A stretch of DNA of 64,000 bases from Anoplolepis gracilipes (taxonomy: Eukaryota; Arthropoda; Insecta; Hymenoptera; Formicidae). This document shows positions 1-11,345 of this stretch, one piece after another. The DNA lies in assembly GCF_047496725.1 (NCBI RefSeq), contig NC_132970.1:17350501-17414500 (forward strand). The letters run 5' to 3'. Each line of letters opens with the position of its first letter. Positions within the stretch are counted from its first letter, which is position 1. The notes beneath the pieces are model-generated. The model was not told where the DNA came from. It saw nothing but the letters and a program-made list of their open reading frames with translations, and made no database searches. The position numbers were made by a program, and so were the translations under genes.

Positions 1-38
1 TACCCGAGTTTAGCCTATTTACAAAACCGATCTTATAT

Positions 39-530
39 TTACCTCTTTGGATCGGGAACGGTGCAGAACGATCTCGGCCTTCGCCTAAAGTAGGAACTCT
101 CGATCCAGTCCGACTCGTCCTCGAAATCGTAGCGAGACAGACCGCGGGAATAGGTCGGATAAGGCTGACGGTACATGATCTGAAGGGGCCTACGGGGATA
201 GGGCGCGTCGCAGAGGTTCTCGTCGCTGGGTACGCTACGCACGCACGCCGACAGGATGGAGTTCCTGGTGGAGCTGCACGGCGACGGACCCCTCGTCGAC
301 AAGCATCCGAAGAAACCGCCGCCGGACTTTTCGACGGCGTCCAGCTGTCGGCTGGTGATGCAATATTGCTCTTTGATGTCCTCGCGCGAGTACAACGGTG
401 TCGCCCGACGGTCCCACGAGTCCAGGTTGCCCGGCACGCCATAGCTACCGTGGAGGTCCACCTGCGTGGAGACGTCCACCTGTCGCAAACCAATGGGATT
501 ATATGTACTAAATGTATTCACGAAAACGCG
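39..530 (-). CDS. Terminal coding exon of an unrecognised minus-strand gene
   Basis: An open frame on the minus strand ends at a TAA at 39-41. It stays open upstream past 563, but no ATG opens it there, so it looks like a 3' terminal exon. Phase-0 acceptor candidates are CCTCAG just before 530 and ATCCAG just before 539; a phase-1 one lies near 554. The encoded ~163 residues hold five cysteines in the central part, a glycine run (KSGGGFFGC) and a very basic, aromatic tail (SSYFRRRPRSFC) ending in DPKR. I recognise no domain, signal peptide or membrane segment. Codon use is GC/CpG-rich like the Shaw exons and unlike the AT-rich surroundings, which supports real coding. It may continue from the candidate first exon at 3157-3336, since both junctions would be phase 0. 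Function unknown. Confidence 0.55.
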   Translation of the reverse strand, partial: RVFVNTFSTYNPIGLRQVDVSTQVDLHGSYGVPGNLDSWDRRATPLYSREDIKEQYCITSRQLDAVEKSGGGFFGCLSTRGPSPCSSTRNSILSACVRSVPSDENLCDAPYPRRPLQIMYRQPYPTYSRGLSRYDFEDESDWIESSYFRRRPRSFCTVPDPKR

Positions 531-563
531 CTGAGGAAACTGGATTTCGTCCGGGACTGACAC

Positions 564-2993
564 GTTGATTGATATGCGAAATGATTTATGAGATGTGAGA
601 AATGGATGTTCTCTTAGAACGGATTGCTATGCAAGATTCATGTATAATTTACCGATCAACGATATTTTGACGATTGTACTCTGCACAAGAATCGAATAAT
701 CTTGCGTTGAAAACTGAGGCAAAAAAAAAAATTGTATCGTTTTGTCGCGAGTCAAAATTTTGCTATTATTTTCAATCTCAATTTTCTCATTTATTTTCTC
801 GTTTATAGAACCTGCTCAAAGATTTCCGTAGTTTATTATAATTTATATAGAAATCGAGTTCTCACTTGAAATAAATGATAAAGGTACAATTTTCTACTTA
901 GAAGTTTAAAGAAGAGCTTTTGACAAAGCTAAAGATTAGATTCTTTCTTCAAAAAAAAAATAATCTAATTGAAACATTATATGTTAAATTAAAAACTGAA
1001 ATAGAAAGTAGCGGAAGAATCTCGACTCAAGTACCGCGATAAAAAGCTAACCTGTTTATGTTAACAAAATTGCAAAAAAGAATTATTAAGAACTAGCCGT
1101 TAAGAGATTCTAAGTACAGTAAAATTATTGTGAAAACGCTCTGTTTTGCTCTATATTTATTTAATATTTTTAAATATATATACTTGTAATTATATTATAA
1201 ATTATATAATTATAATTATATTATAAATTATAATTATAATTATAATTTATAATTATAATTTATAATATAATTATAAATATACATATATTATTATACATGT
1301 ATGTATAATTATAATTATATTATATTTATATATGTATAATAAAACTTGTTTTTACTTCTTTTCCTATTGGAAAAATGCAAAGATTAAATAAAGTTTGAGA
1401 TTGCCTGTAAGATATTAATTATTGATATTATTCTCGATATTAGAAAATTCTCATCTAAAGGATATTTCTTCTCGATATCAAGTTTGCGGCAAACTGTCTG
1501 GAAAAATGTAACACGAAAAATTTGAAGTGTTTCTTTAAAAATATTTTAGACTTATGGGTAATAGAAATTTTATAGCTACACTCTTTCTTACAAGAAAAGA
1601 AAAAGAAAAAAAAGGCAAACACGTGCACAATTCTTACTATGTGTAGAAGTCATTGTTTTCCCCGGGGCATTTAAAAACCGTATCGCTCTTTGATCAAGTA
1701 CAGTAAACTGCTTCATTCATCGAAGTTTCATCGCTATACGTGATTCATTGTGCCGAGCCATCGTTATCGGAAATCGTAATAGACGCTGCATTAAACTTCT
1801 GTAATTTCCCGGACTTCATTACCGTTCTTGCATTATTCCTTGCTAAACATGGAGTTCCGCTATCTTCCACCCGCGCCCCATAAAGTTACCATTGTAGTCG
1901 TCTAATGGTTATCGTATTATCAGTTTCCGGTAATAAGATTCGTTTAGATTGTTCGTCGTTGTTGAGCAGCGAGATCGACGACGAGACACGGGCAGGGAAA
2001 ATAAACGCGTAGCCTCCTCCGAGGGAGAACAGCATTTCTCTCTAGGAGACTGACCTACATTCGATCGCAGGAAACGGATTTTCAAACGCGAGCAACGTCC
2101 TCGTTTTCAAAGGATGAGAGGATGATCGGAATAATATTACCTTTTTCACCGAAAAGGAAGCTCGTCGTCTCGATGTTTGCAATGTTAATATTTCTTTAAT
2201 TAAAATCGTTTCGCAAACAAAATTATAAACCCTTCTTGTTTTTTACACATGCACGTGAATAAATATATTATAATGTTAAAGACATACATACAGGAATGAA
2301 TAATAAAAGATAGAGAAAGAAAAACGGATATAAAATTAATGTAAAATAATACAAACATATATATAAAATAAAATAAAAATATTTTCTTTAAAAATTATTT
2401 TATTCCTTTAAAAATCAGATTATATTAATATACGGAAAATTAAAAGCTAGATATAATGAATGAAGTTAAATAAAGATAGATATACTTGATGAAGTTAAAT
2501 AAAGTTAAATATACTTATCCATTAATGAGATGTAGGTACTTTAAACAACGCGATTGAATCAAATTTAATTATCGGTAATAAGATCCGATAGCGACGCGTG
2601 CAGATGTGATTAATAAACTTTAACATTTAAAACTTTTAAGATATAAAAGTGTTTGTAATATGTGAAAAGTGCATGTGTAAAGTGAGGTCTTTACATTATT
2701 TCACGGTTAATATGATATGATATACCGGTGATACCGGTATTAAAGTATTATCTGCTACGTAATATAACGCTATACACTTTTAAATCAGCATAATTAAGTT
2801 ATATTATAAAATTTTTGCATGTTACAACGAATAAAATTTTAATAATCTTTGCAGCATCATAATCTCATAAATCGACATGAATTAAATATAAATAACATCG
2901 GTGTAATCTCTGTAATAATGATATTGATATTAATCGATTAACTCATATTAATCGGTTCATTTATTTTCCTTTTATTCTCCGTTATTGTATTTC

Positions 2994-3025
<32 letters not shown>

Positions 3026-3156
3026 CCGCGAAGAAAAGTGTTTCAAAAGTCAAGCATACATAACTCAACCGTTTCCAGCGATCGGACATACATCTTTCTC
3101 TTTCTCTCGCTCTTTTGCTCCCAACGTAAACACGTCCATCATCGAGAAGACTGTAC
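564..3156. other. Non-coding AT-rich stretch, probable intron of the unrecognised minus-strand gene
   Basis: No convincing coding frame on either strand. Contents include an AT-only, self-complementary stretch at about 1165-1340 built from TTATAA/TAATTA units, and a run of about 26 A at 2999-3025. The part from 1640 to 2110 is less AT-rich than the rest, but I see no exon with good splice sites in it. If the exons at 39-530 and 3157-3336 belong together, this is their intron. Confidence 0.4.
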
Positions 3157-3336
3157 CTGGGGGTGATAAACGGGCGTCGTTCTGTCGACGGCGTTGGCAT
3201 CCCCTCGCATAACGGGCGGCATGCTCGCGGACGCCGTGGGGAGATTTCTCGGATTCATGGCAATCTCCGGGCCGGGATGGATCCGCCTGATGCCCGCCGG
3301 GGCACCGGCGGGTCCCACACTCGGTGCCTTCACCAT
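3157..3336 (-). CDS. Candidate first coding exon of the unrecognised minus-strand gene
   Basis: On the minus strand an ATG at 3336-3334 has a good context (A at -3, G at +4). It opens 60 codons that stop exactly at a consensus donor, CAG|GTACAG, with the intron starting at 3156. The predicted peptide begins MVKAPSVGPAGAPAG and is Gly/Ala/Pro-rich, with HPGPEIAMNP and SMPPVMRGDAN motifs. It is phase 0, matching the phase-0 acceptors of the exon at 39-530. I do not recognise the family. The block is GC-rich, so long frames occur by chance on both strands (the plus strand is also open here). The donor and start context are the main support. Confidence 0.35.
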
Positions 3337-4140
3337 CCTGGGCCGCACCCCCGACAACGACCGACCGGTCGCGAGAACGCTGCCAACACGCTGCGCACCA
3401 GCTGGCCTATCGATCTATCCCGCTTTATCCCTCTCGAGCGAGAGAAGTGTCTCCCAGCTCTTCGGGGATGAACCGAGAGGGTGAACCGCGAGCCAGCCAG
3501 CCAGTCTCCTCGTAGACTACCTCGTCGGCGAGTCCCGCGCCCTAGGGACGTTCATGGTGGTCTTCTTCTCGCCACCGGATGGTGTCCTTCTCGCGCGACA
3601 CTCGCGACGCGAGACACGGTTCTGTCCGCGATAATCAGTCGTCCTCGCGGACCCTTGACGTTTGATACGACGACGGCGAGCACGACGGCGACGATGACGA
3701 CGGTCTACCGCGACGCGACGTTGGCAGACGCGAACGCGACCGGAGCGACGCGTCTCGGTGGTCCTCGCGAGGGATGACGAGCCCTTCTCTCGTCGAGTCT
3801 CGGAGAGAAGCGACCGAGGGAGGGTGCGTGAGCGAGACGGATAGTGGGAACAGGGATGGGTGGATATGGGAGAGATAGGGTGTGGAGGAAACGGCGGCGG
3901 GATAGAGGGGGATGAATGGAGGGAGTGGAAGTGTGGGAGAAATTGTGACGAGGGGTAAAGGAGAGAGAGGGGGCGGAAATCGTGTGGCGGATGTGTTGCG
4001 TGGGAGGGAAAAGAGGGATGACGATGATGTTGATGATGATGATGATGATGATGATGACAATGACGACAAGATAGCGACTGGTGGGAGTATTTGTAACGTT
4101 CCTAAGCGCGTGTAACGCTTTGCTTTATAAGCGCGGCAGA
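3337..4140. promoter_or_regulatory. CpG-rich promoter/5'UTR-like block
   Basis: This GC- and CpG-rich block stands out against AT-rich flanks. It lies between the candidate minus-strand exon and the plus-strand Shaw-like gene. It contains a (GAT)n run at about 4018-4062. On the minus strand CGCTTATAAAGC occurs at about 4120-4133, which would suit a TATA box for transcription towards lower coordinates. Long frames on both strands here are low-complexity (Ser/Pro-rich on minus, Asp-rich on plus) and are not called as genes. Role is inferred from composition and position. Confidence 0.35.
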
Positions 4141-5032
4141 TCCTCCCCGTTGTCTCTCCGGCGTGTATTAATACCGTGATATTTATTCGCGTTTTATAAT
4201 GCCGTCAGGGTGAGAACACGCGTCGTAAATCCTTTCTCTCCGCGCGATTATTTTCGAATCGCGCGGTGAACTCTGACCTGGACTAATTGCCGACACGCGC
4301 GATCGCCGTTTCTATAGAAAAATTTCAGAGGAACTCATCTCTTGATTCCTCTCCCTTAATAACTGATGGATTGTTTCAAAGGGGGGAGAAGCATTTTCTC
4401 CCCATGCGTTAGAACAGAGATGGTTCTGCTTGACAGGAACCGGTTCGATCAATCATGTTTATTCTTTTTTTCATTTATTTATTTTATGCTATCCAATATT
4501 TATACTCCCTAATTGCCTGAGTCATCTATACTCGTTGAAAAAAATCTCTTAATGTTAAAACGTTCTAGCGATAAATAATTACAGCCGGATCGGTCTGTAA
4601 TAAGATTGTCGCGAATCAAAGATAAATCAGGAAATGAACGGGAGAATTGTTCCGCTGCGAGCACGTGTGCGTATACGGGACAATGGCATTAGCTGAGAAG
4701 GAAGATAAAAAACATGTTAAACATACTGGTATAACTGGCACGTCGCAGCGCTTGAGAGAATGAGGTGGAGAAGGAGAAGGGGGGGGAGAGAAAAGCTGGC
4801 GGCTCGGTAAGGGTAGAGGGAGAGAGATAAACGAGATGACACAGTTGCAATATTGAAAAGACAAGCCGGACGCATGTTGGCACGGCGTAAAATGAAACAA
4901 ATATGACGTCATAGACGGGTGCCGTCCTTAAAGCTGCGACGCCCACGTTTCGCGGTAAATGTGCATGCGCGCAGAATTACGCCTACGGGAGCGTAAAGAG
5001 AGATAGAAAGGGAGAGAGGGAGAAAGAGAGAA

Positions 5033-5098
<66 letters not shown>

Positions 5099-7551
5099 CA
5101 AAAGCGTGCAGCCATGTCGAGCCAGATGGAGCTCCTGCGTGCCGTTTCGTCGTCACCCTCTTTGTTGCGGGAACCGAACTACCCTGTAACGTTCAAACTA
5201 CGCGCGAGAAGCTAAAGTATTTTTGTCGACAGAGGTTTTAATCAAATAGTTTGAGTTTCAGTCTCATAATCTTGTCTTTGGTCGAGCTAATACTTTTGAA
5301 ATTTTTCTTTGTTAAATTAAAGTAAAATTTGTAGTTTCTTTTTATTTTCTACAATATGCTTTTATATCTGAACATTATATTAATTTTAATGAAACATTAT
5401 TCCCTTAATTGATAAATCTTATACGAGTATCTATCTAATTAAAATGGTACTGTTTTCGATATTAGTTTCATGTTACTCGAAAGTGTATTAAATTTCGTTA
5501 AAGTTTGTTGTATCATTATTTTTATGTATTATTCCATTTTGATATTTTATTTTATCATACATTTTACATTTATATCTATAAATTGATTACATAAATCTTT
5601 TTGAAGTATCCTGTATACGTAGTTCATCAGTTAATGCAGAGAGGTCGCATGAATGACAAATGTGTATCTCTCGGAATATAATGTCGATACAGATCTCATA
5701 GATATCGACAAATTCCTATCATGATGGGATATTAATTATTAATATACTTTTTGATTCCATGTTTACGTATTACTTATTAAAATAAAAGTTAGTTTATAAA
5801 AGTCAAATTATTAATTTAAAATTGTAAAAAATAAATATATGTTATTTACAAATTGCATTTTGCCTGGATGAATATAAGATTAGAAAAATGATTTGGCAAT
5901 TGCATAAAAAATTAACAAAAATTATAATTACAATTATTGACGTGATTTATAATTATACAATTGTACACACATGCCAAAATTAAAAAAATCTATTTCCTTG
6001 AACTGTTATTATTACAAGATCAAAACATGTTACTACAATTTTCGATCATCATTATTATAACAAAAAAAAAAAAAAAAAATAAATTTGCTTCAGATTATCA
6101 GTTCCAAAAAGATTACGCATATCGTTTTTTGAATCATGTACCCAATAAACATTATTCGTTGCAATAATATAACGTGGAAATAATAAATCATAATGCAAGT
6201 TACCTACAGGATGTAAAATTTGTAATATATTATACGTATTATTTTGCACCATTTCAAAGTAATGTAACAAAATATTATTGCAATATAATATTGTTATACA
6301 CGTGTTCTTTTACTTGCTGCTTTGCGATGAAACCAGATTTAACTAACTTGTATTCAAGTTAGAATGAAATAGATATAAATCCTCTACAAAGGACGAGTAT
6401 TAAAACATAAGATCTAAAAACATGTAATTTCTGATAATCCTAATAAGAAATTCAGAATATTAAACAGATTATTTGAAATTGGAACTTTATTTGAAAAAGT
6501 CAAAACTTCTATATAAATTAAATCTGTATAAATCTCGAATTTTATCAATCAAATACATATAATTTATTTTATTTATTTAATTACCAATTTTATGATCAAT
6601 TCTATATAAACTAATTTTATATGGAATATAGAACGAATTCCATAAGGAATATATATATCTTCGATGTAACAATGATACGACACATGACATTTTACATTAA
6701 CGAGTAAGAAATTATAAGAATCTGATTTTACCGATAATGTATTTGTGGTATTCTGTAATATTCAGTTACATTAGTCATATAAGATACATATAACAGTGTT
6801 GAAATGGTCGATGATATCATTGCTCGTAATATCGGTCAGAAATGTTTCAGAAACGTAAATAATGTTACGATATTATATTTTCGCAAATCATATATGAGCT
6901 GTAATTCAGTACCAACTGGAAAAATTTCTAAAAAAATGTTTAAATGTTTCAGAAACATCCGGTGTCCCCTTTTTCTATATGAATTATATTGATATAAAAG
7001 CATGGTTCGACACGCATATATGATGAATTATAAATATATATAATACAAACGCGTTCTAATTGACGTTCAGCCTAGAAATATGTGTCTCGTCAACAGCTAT
7101 AAAAAACTGTCATCATGCGCTTAACGAAATATTAACTGTTTTTTAATCGCGCAAAGAAATAGACGAGACCCGCATCATTTGTTTTTTTTTTTTTTTTTAT
7201 TGCTTTAACAGAATTTCGACGAAGTAATAAACCGTCTATCGCGTGACTTTGTACTCTAACTGAACAAATGGCGTTTCGAATGTGTGTGGCGTGCCACGCA
7301 AATAAACACGAGCGAATTTATAGAACGGGAAAGCCAGTATGTGCGGCGTAGGTTATTCCTTTTTACCAAAACCTTGATTTCGCGCGCTGTCGAATAGTCA
7401 TCGAGCGAGCTTGGTTGACGCATGACTGCGTGAGATTTTCTCTTTCGTCAAAATTATTTTACAAAAATATTCACGGATAAAGTGAGTAAAAATAAAATTT
7501 ATCTATATGAATATTATTTTTGTTATTAATTATTTCTCTATTTATTACCAG
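4141..7551. other. Intergenic or upstream region of the Shaw-like gene
   Basis: No supported coding sequence. A GC-richer part (4600-5200) holds a purine tract that becomes pure (GA)n at 5034-5096. From about 5220 onward the DNA is AT-rich with A- or T-runs at 6061-6079 and 7181-7199. A slightly CpG-richer zone at about 7200-7440 lies just upstream of the likely acceptor of the first coding exon of the Shaw-like gene (TTATTACCAG, ending 7551) and may hold its 5' leader or promoter. Confidence 0.4.
5034..5096. repeat. (GA)n microsatellite
   Basis: About 60 bp of uninterrupted GA dinucleotide, preceded by imperfect GA/GGGA purine sequence from about 4995. Confidence 0.9.
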
Positions 7552-7556
7552 AAAAT

Positions 7557-7680
7557 ATGAGAGAGAAAGTCAATATCCCACGATATGCGAACGTCCAACA
7601 GTCGCTTGAAATTTTTCTTATGTAACAAATATATTCTCTTTCGCATATTTTTACGAGAAAAGAAAGGGCGAGAAGAATGA
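7557..7680 (+). promoter_or_regulatory. Two overlapping upstream ORFs before the Shaw-like start codon
   Basis: If the leader begins after the acceptor TTATTACCAG (ending 7551), it carries two small ORFs. One runs 7557-7625 (22 codons plus stop). The other runs 7585-7680 (31 codons plus stop), and its TGA overlaps the main ATG as ATGA (7677-7680). Such an arrangement could reduce translation of the channel or allow reinitiation. Seen in sequence; effect is inference and depends on the real 5' end. Confidence 0.35.
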
Positions 7681-10600
7681 AGGACGGTAAATGGAACGAT
7701 CGGGTGACATTGAATGTGGGTGGCGTTCGACACGAGACGTATAAAGCGACGTTGAAGAAAATCCCGGCAACCAGATTGTCACGATTGACGGAGGCGTTAG
7801 TGAATTATGACCCGGTACTGAATGAATACTTTTACGACAGACATCCGGACGTTTTCGCGCAGGTGCTCAATTATTATCGCACGGGAAAGCTTCATTATCC
7901 TACGGACGTATGTGGTCCGCTCTTCGAGGAGGAATTACAGTTTTGGGGTCTCGACTCGAACCAGGTTGGTACATTGTTTGTTATCTAGACACATGAACGT
8001 GTTGAAGCGGAATGCACAGGATAATAATAAAAATGCAGAATATATTCATTAAGAGCCAAGAATATTTCACGCAATGCAAGCAACAAATTAATTAAAATTT
8101 TTTTCCTTCCTTTTTTTAAATAACAAGTAATTAGCATCAGTTTCTCAAAAGAGTTAAACAAAAAAAGTTTAACGAAGGTAAAATAATAAAGAATGTACTC
8201 TGTTGATATTTCTTTAATAAAACTTTTAAATGAAACTTGTATGTCTCTTTTGTATATATAAACTTAAAAGATTTGATAAATTAAATAAGTTGGTAAGGAA
8301 ACGCCATTGTTTCTTATCAGATTCATTTGCTGTTATAAATATCAAATTATATAGAAATTGTTGAAACAAAATACTTTTTGTACATCTTATTTAATCATGT
8401 TTTTAAGCTCGTGCTTTATGTGACCTACGACTTTGGTATAACTGATTCGCATAAATCGATTACATCGCTCTCGCGAAGTAATTTAATAGTTCCTTAATTA
8501 AGTTGACTTTTTGTAGGTAGAACCCTGCTGTTGGAGCACGTATAGCATTCACCGGGACACGCAAGCCACCTTGGCAATCCTCGATAAGCTCGATATCGAG
8601 GGCGAGAAGCTCGACGACGAAGAAATCGCACGAGCTTTCGGTTTCGAGGAAAAGTTTCACGAGGGCACCTTAACGAAGTGGCAGAGATTACGATTTCGAG
8701 TTTGGCTTCTTTTTGACGAACCGTGCTCGTCATCGATAGCCAAGTGCGTAGCCTGCGCGTCCGTAGTCTTCATCTGTCTGTCGGTTCTATGTTTCTGCTT
8801 GAAGAGTCACGCACCGAAGAACAGGCACGAAGAATTACTGGACGATCATTGGAACAACCTAATCGCTGATCCCCATCAAGTGTTTTTTTTTTATCTGGAA
8901 CACGCTTGCAACGCTTGGTTCACCATAGAAATAGCACTCCGCTGCCTCGTATGATCTTTTATATATTTTCTTCAAAATCGCTGTTATTATAGATACATCT
9001 TGCTAAACGTTCCACTTTTATTTCACCCGAATCGTGTGTCGATATTCCGCCTCAGTGTTGATTTCCTACTCGATAAACCGAAGTTATCTCCGTCCACGAT
9101 GATAGGCAACGTAGCGGACACACTAGGATGATGTTACTGTAACTTAATTGCAGGTAAGCCCGAGCCTGAGGCGTTTTGCCGTCTCGCCGGTCAATGCGAT
9201 CGATCTAGTGGCGACGATGAGCTTCTACACCGAGTTCCTGGCTGAGCCGAACCTTTACCTGGAGCTCCTGTCGATAGCACGGGTTCTACGACTATTCAAG
9301 TTGACGAGGCATTCCCCAGGACTTAGAATACTTATCCACACCTTTAAAGCATCCGCCAGAGAGCTGGCTTTGTTAGTCTTCTTTCTTGTGTTGGGAATCG
9401 TGCTCTTTGCCAGTCTCATCTTCTATGCCGAACGTCTGCAGGTTTATTCGTAGCTTCTAGTTTCACGAGGGTTGGAAAAGTAAATGTTTTATATGAGCAC
9501 AGTTTTGAGCGCGGTTCTGGCTAAGATCTGGAAAGCTTTTACGATAGAATCTCCTGAAAGTGTAATTCTCGGTTAAAAATATATTGCGCAACCCGATTTA
9601 GTATCGACTTTTTATGCGGATAGCGTGTAAACATGCATTGGCTGCAGAGAAATATTAAATGGAGTTTAAAGAAATCTGTGATTCCACCAGACTGATGTTT
9701 TGAAAACAGGATCTGGGAAAATCAGAGAGAGAAGTCGAGTTTAATAATTTATATATAGAAGATAAAAAAATTCCCAAGATTTCAATCCTGCCGCGATTTT
9801 TCATTTCAGATTCTAACGCTTTTCAGGAAAATCCCAACAACGATTTTGCCAGCATACCTCGAGGCTTGTGGTGGGCCTTAGTCACCATGACCACCGTAGG
9901 CTACGGTGATATGACGCCGAAAACTTTCCCCGGAATGTTCATCGGCGGATTGTGCGCCCTCGCGGGTGTCCTTACTATCGCTCTTCCAGTTCCGGTCATT
10001 GTCAGCAACTTTTCCATGTTCTATTCGCATACACAGGTGCTCGCGCTGTAACAAGCCTCGTTTATCAATTTCTTTGCAAATTATTTTAAATCTCACATGT
10101 AAATCACAGTTATTGAGTTTGATTTCCAGATGTCAGACGGAAATGTTGCAAAAGAAATTAAATGTAAATTTTCAGGCACGTGGCAAGCTACCGAAACAAA
10201 GAAGAAGAGTTTTACCTGTTACTCCGAGACGAACAAGACCGTCGTATCAAAGTTACGCTGACATTGAGGATCGTCAACTTTTGACGAGCTCAACTTCCAA
10301 GTCACTAGCGAGTTTAACATCACGATCAAGCGCCAGTGGATTAGAAACAGTATGTTATATGTATATTTTTTATGTTTGTTTTAATTATCGTTTTTATTAT
10401 TTTTTACTCCATTTTATAAATTACAATTTAATATTTGTTTTTTTCATTGTTCTTCCTTCCACTTTTATATAATTTTAACTATTATTATAGTCGAACGCAC
10501 GTATAACGATAAACCAGCCGGAAAGTACAAAGGCAATTACGAAATCGGAGAACACGGGTACTTTAACCGCATCGAATGGAAATTTCAAGCCAAATGGAAA

Positions 10601-10718
10601 GGATATAATCAATCAACAAATGTGCCTTCGACAGAAGTTTGAGAGCAAAATGCCACTTGCGTCTGCTCGTATAGTTACTTCGGATACTTTTACGATAATG
10701 TCAGAAAACAAGTATTAA
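7677..10718 (+). CDS. Shaw-like voltage-gated K+ channel alpha subunit (divergent Kv3-type paralogue)
   Basis: Six coding exons, all phase 0: 7677-7964, 8517-8948, 9154-9441, 9827-10036, 10176-10349 and 10491-10718 (TAA), giving 539 residues. Residues 9-105 are the T1/BTB tetramerisation domain (LNVGGVRHETYKATLKKIP). S1 is near FICLSVLCFCLKSH and S2 near FFFYLEHACNAWFTIEIAL. S3 and S4 (RVLRLFKLTRH) are in exon 3. The pore has the K+ filter TVGYGD at residues 359-364, and S6 carries the gating motif PVPV. The post-S6 sequence KLPKQRRRVLPV matches Shaw-family channels. The product should assemble as a plasma-membrane tetramer carrying voltage-dependent K+ current. Residues WSTYSIHRDTQ and NFSMFYSHTQ resemble what I remember of fly Shawl rather than Shaw. 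The S1-S2 linker is short and has no NxS/T sequon. The serine-rich tail after residue 407 is not familiar. Family assignment is firm; orthology to Shawl is not. Confidence 0.88.
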
Positions 10719-10843
10719 ATATAAATGTCGATGATAAGTAGCATTTTATATTTTATTACAATTGGTTGTAATAATTTTGTGTTTTAATATCATCTACTTA
10801 ACATGTTGAACGTAATCTTTATAAAAGATGTAATTAAAGAAAT

Positions 10844-10849
10844 AATAAA
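10844..10849 (+). terminator. Polyadenylation signal of the Shaw-like gene
   Basis: A canonical AATAAA lies 125 bp after the stop codon of the Shaw-like gene, in AT-rich DNA. It is a suitable 3' end signal. Confidence 0.5.
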
Positions 10850-10919
10850 AATATATTAAAATGAAAAATCGCCATCTTTCCGCTCAGATTGTCAATATTA
10901 TTCCCGATGTTCATACATC

Positions 10920-11345
10920 TATAAGTCAATTTAACCCTCCTAATCGCGAGACAATTTTAGCAAACGTATTCGCGTAAGTCCGTCGACGTCAAGTTCAAGA
11001 GACAAACAAAGGAGGACGTTGGGACGTCTGGAGAAATATAGTATCCGCGGAAGATCGGTATTATCTCCGGGTTATCGAACGTTAATCCTCTCAGACTCTG
11101 AAGCGTGGCTAATGGAAAAGTGTCAGGGTTGTTCTCTCGCGGGGTATAATTCGCACACATTCGGTACACAGAGCTCCGAGGAGCAAAGGCTGTTCCTGAA
11201 GAGGCGTCAGCGCGCAAGCGTAAGCCATCGACCGGTGGAGAAATTCGCTTGAGAGTAGCGACGACCCCACTCGGGCCTCGGGACACATGTACTTTGTAAC
11301 CCACATGCACCCTGCAACGTACGTCGCGTTTACGCGACGCTTATT
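10920..11345. other. GC-rich island between the two channel genes, function unclear
   Basis: A sharply bounded GC/CpG-rich block in AT-rich DNA. Both strands have open frames (117 codons on minus ending at 10957; 77 on plus from 11019), but neither resembles a known domain or has clear splice boundaries. A donor-like GTAAGT lies at about 10975. It could be a non-coding leader exon or promoter of Shaw, a conserved regulatory block, or an unrecognised exon. Confidence 0.3.

Noticed and set aside
3635..4069. 144-codon minus-strand frame rich in Ser and Pro
   Set aside because: Produced by CT-rich and (ATC)n simple sequence; no start context, domain or splice sites.
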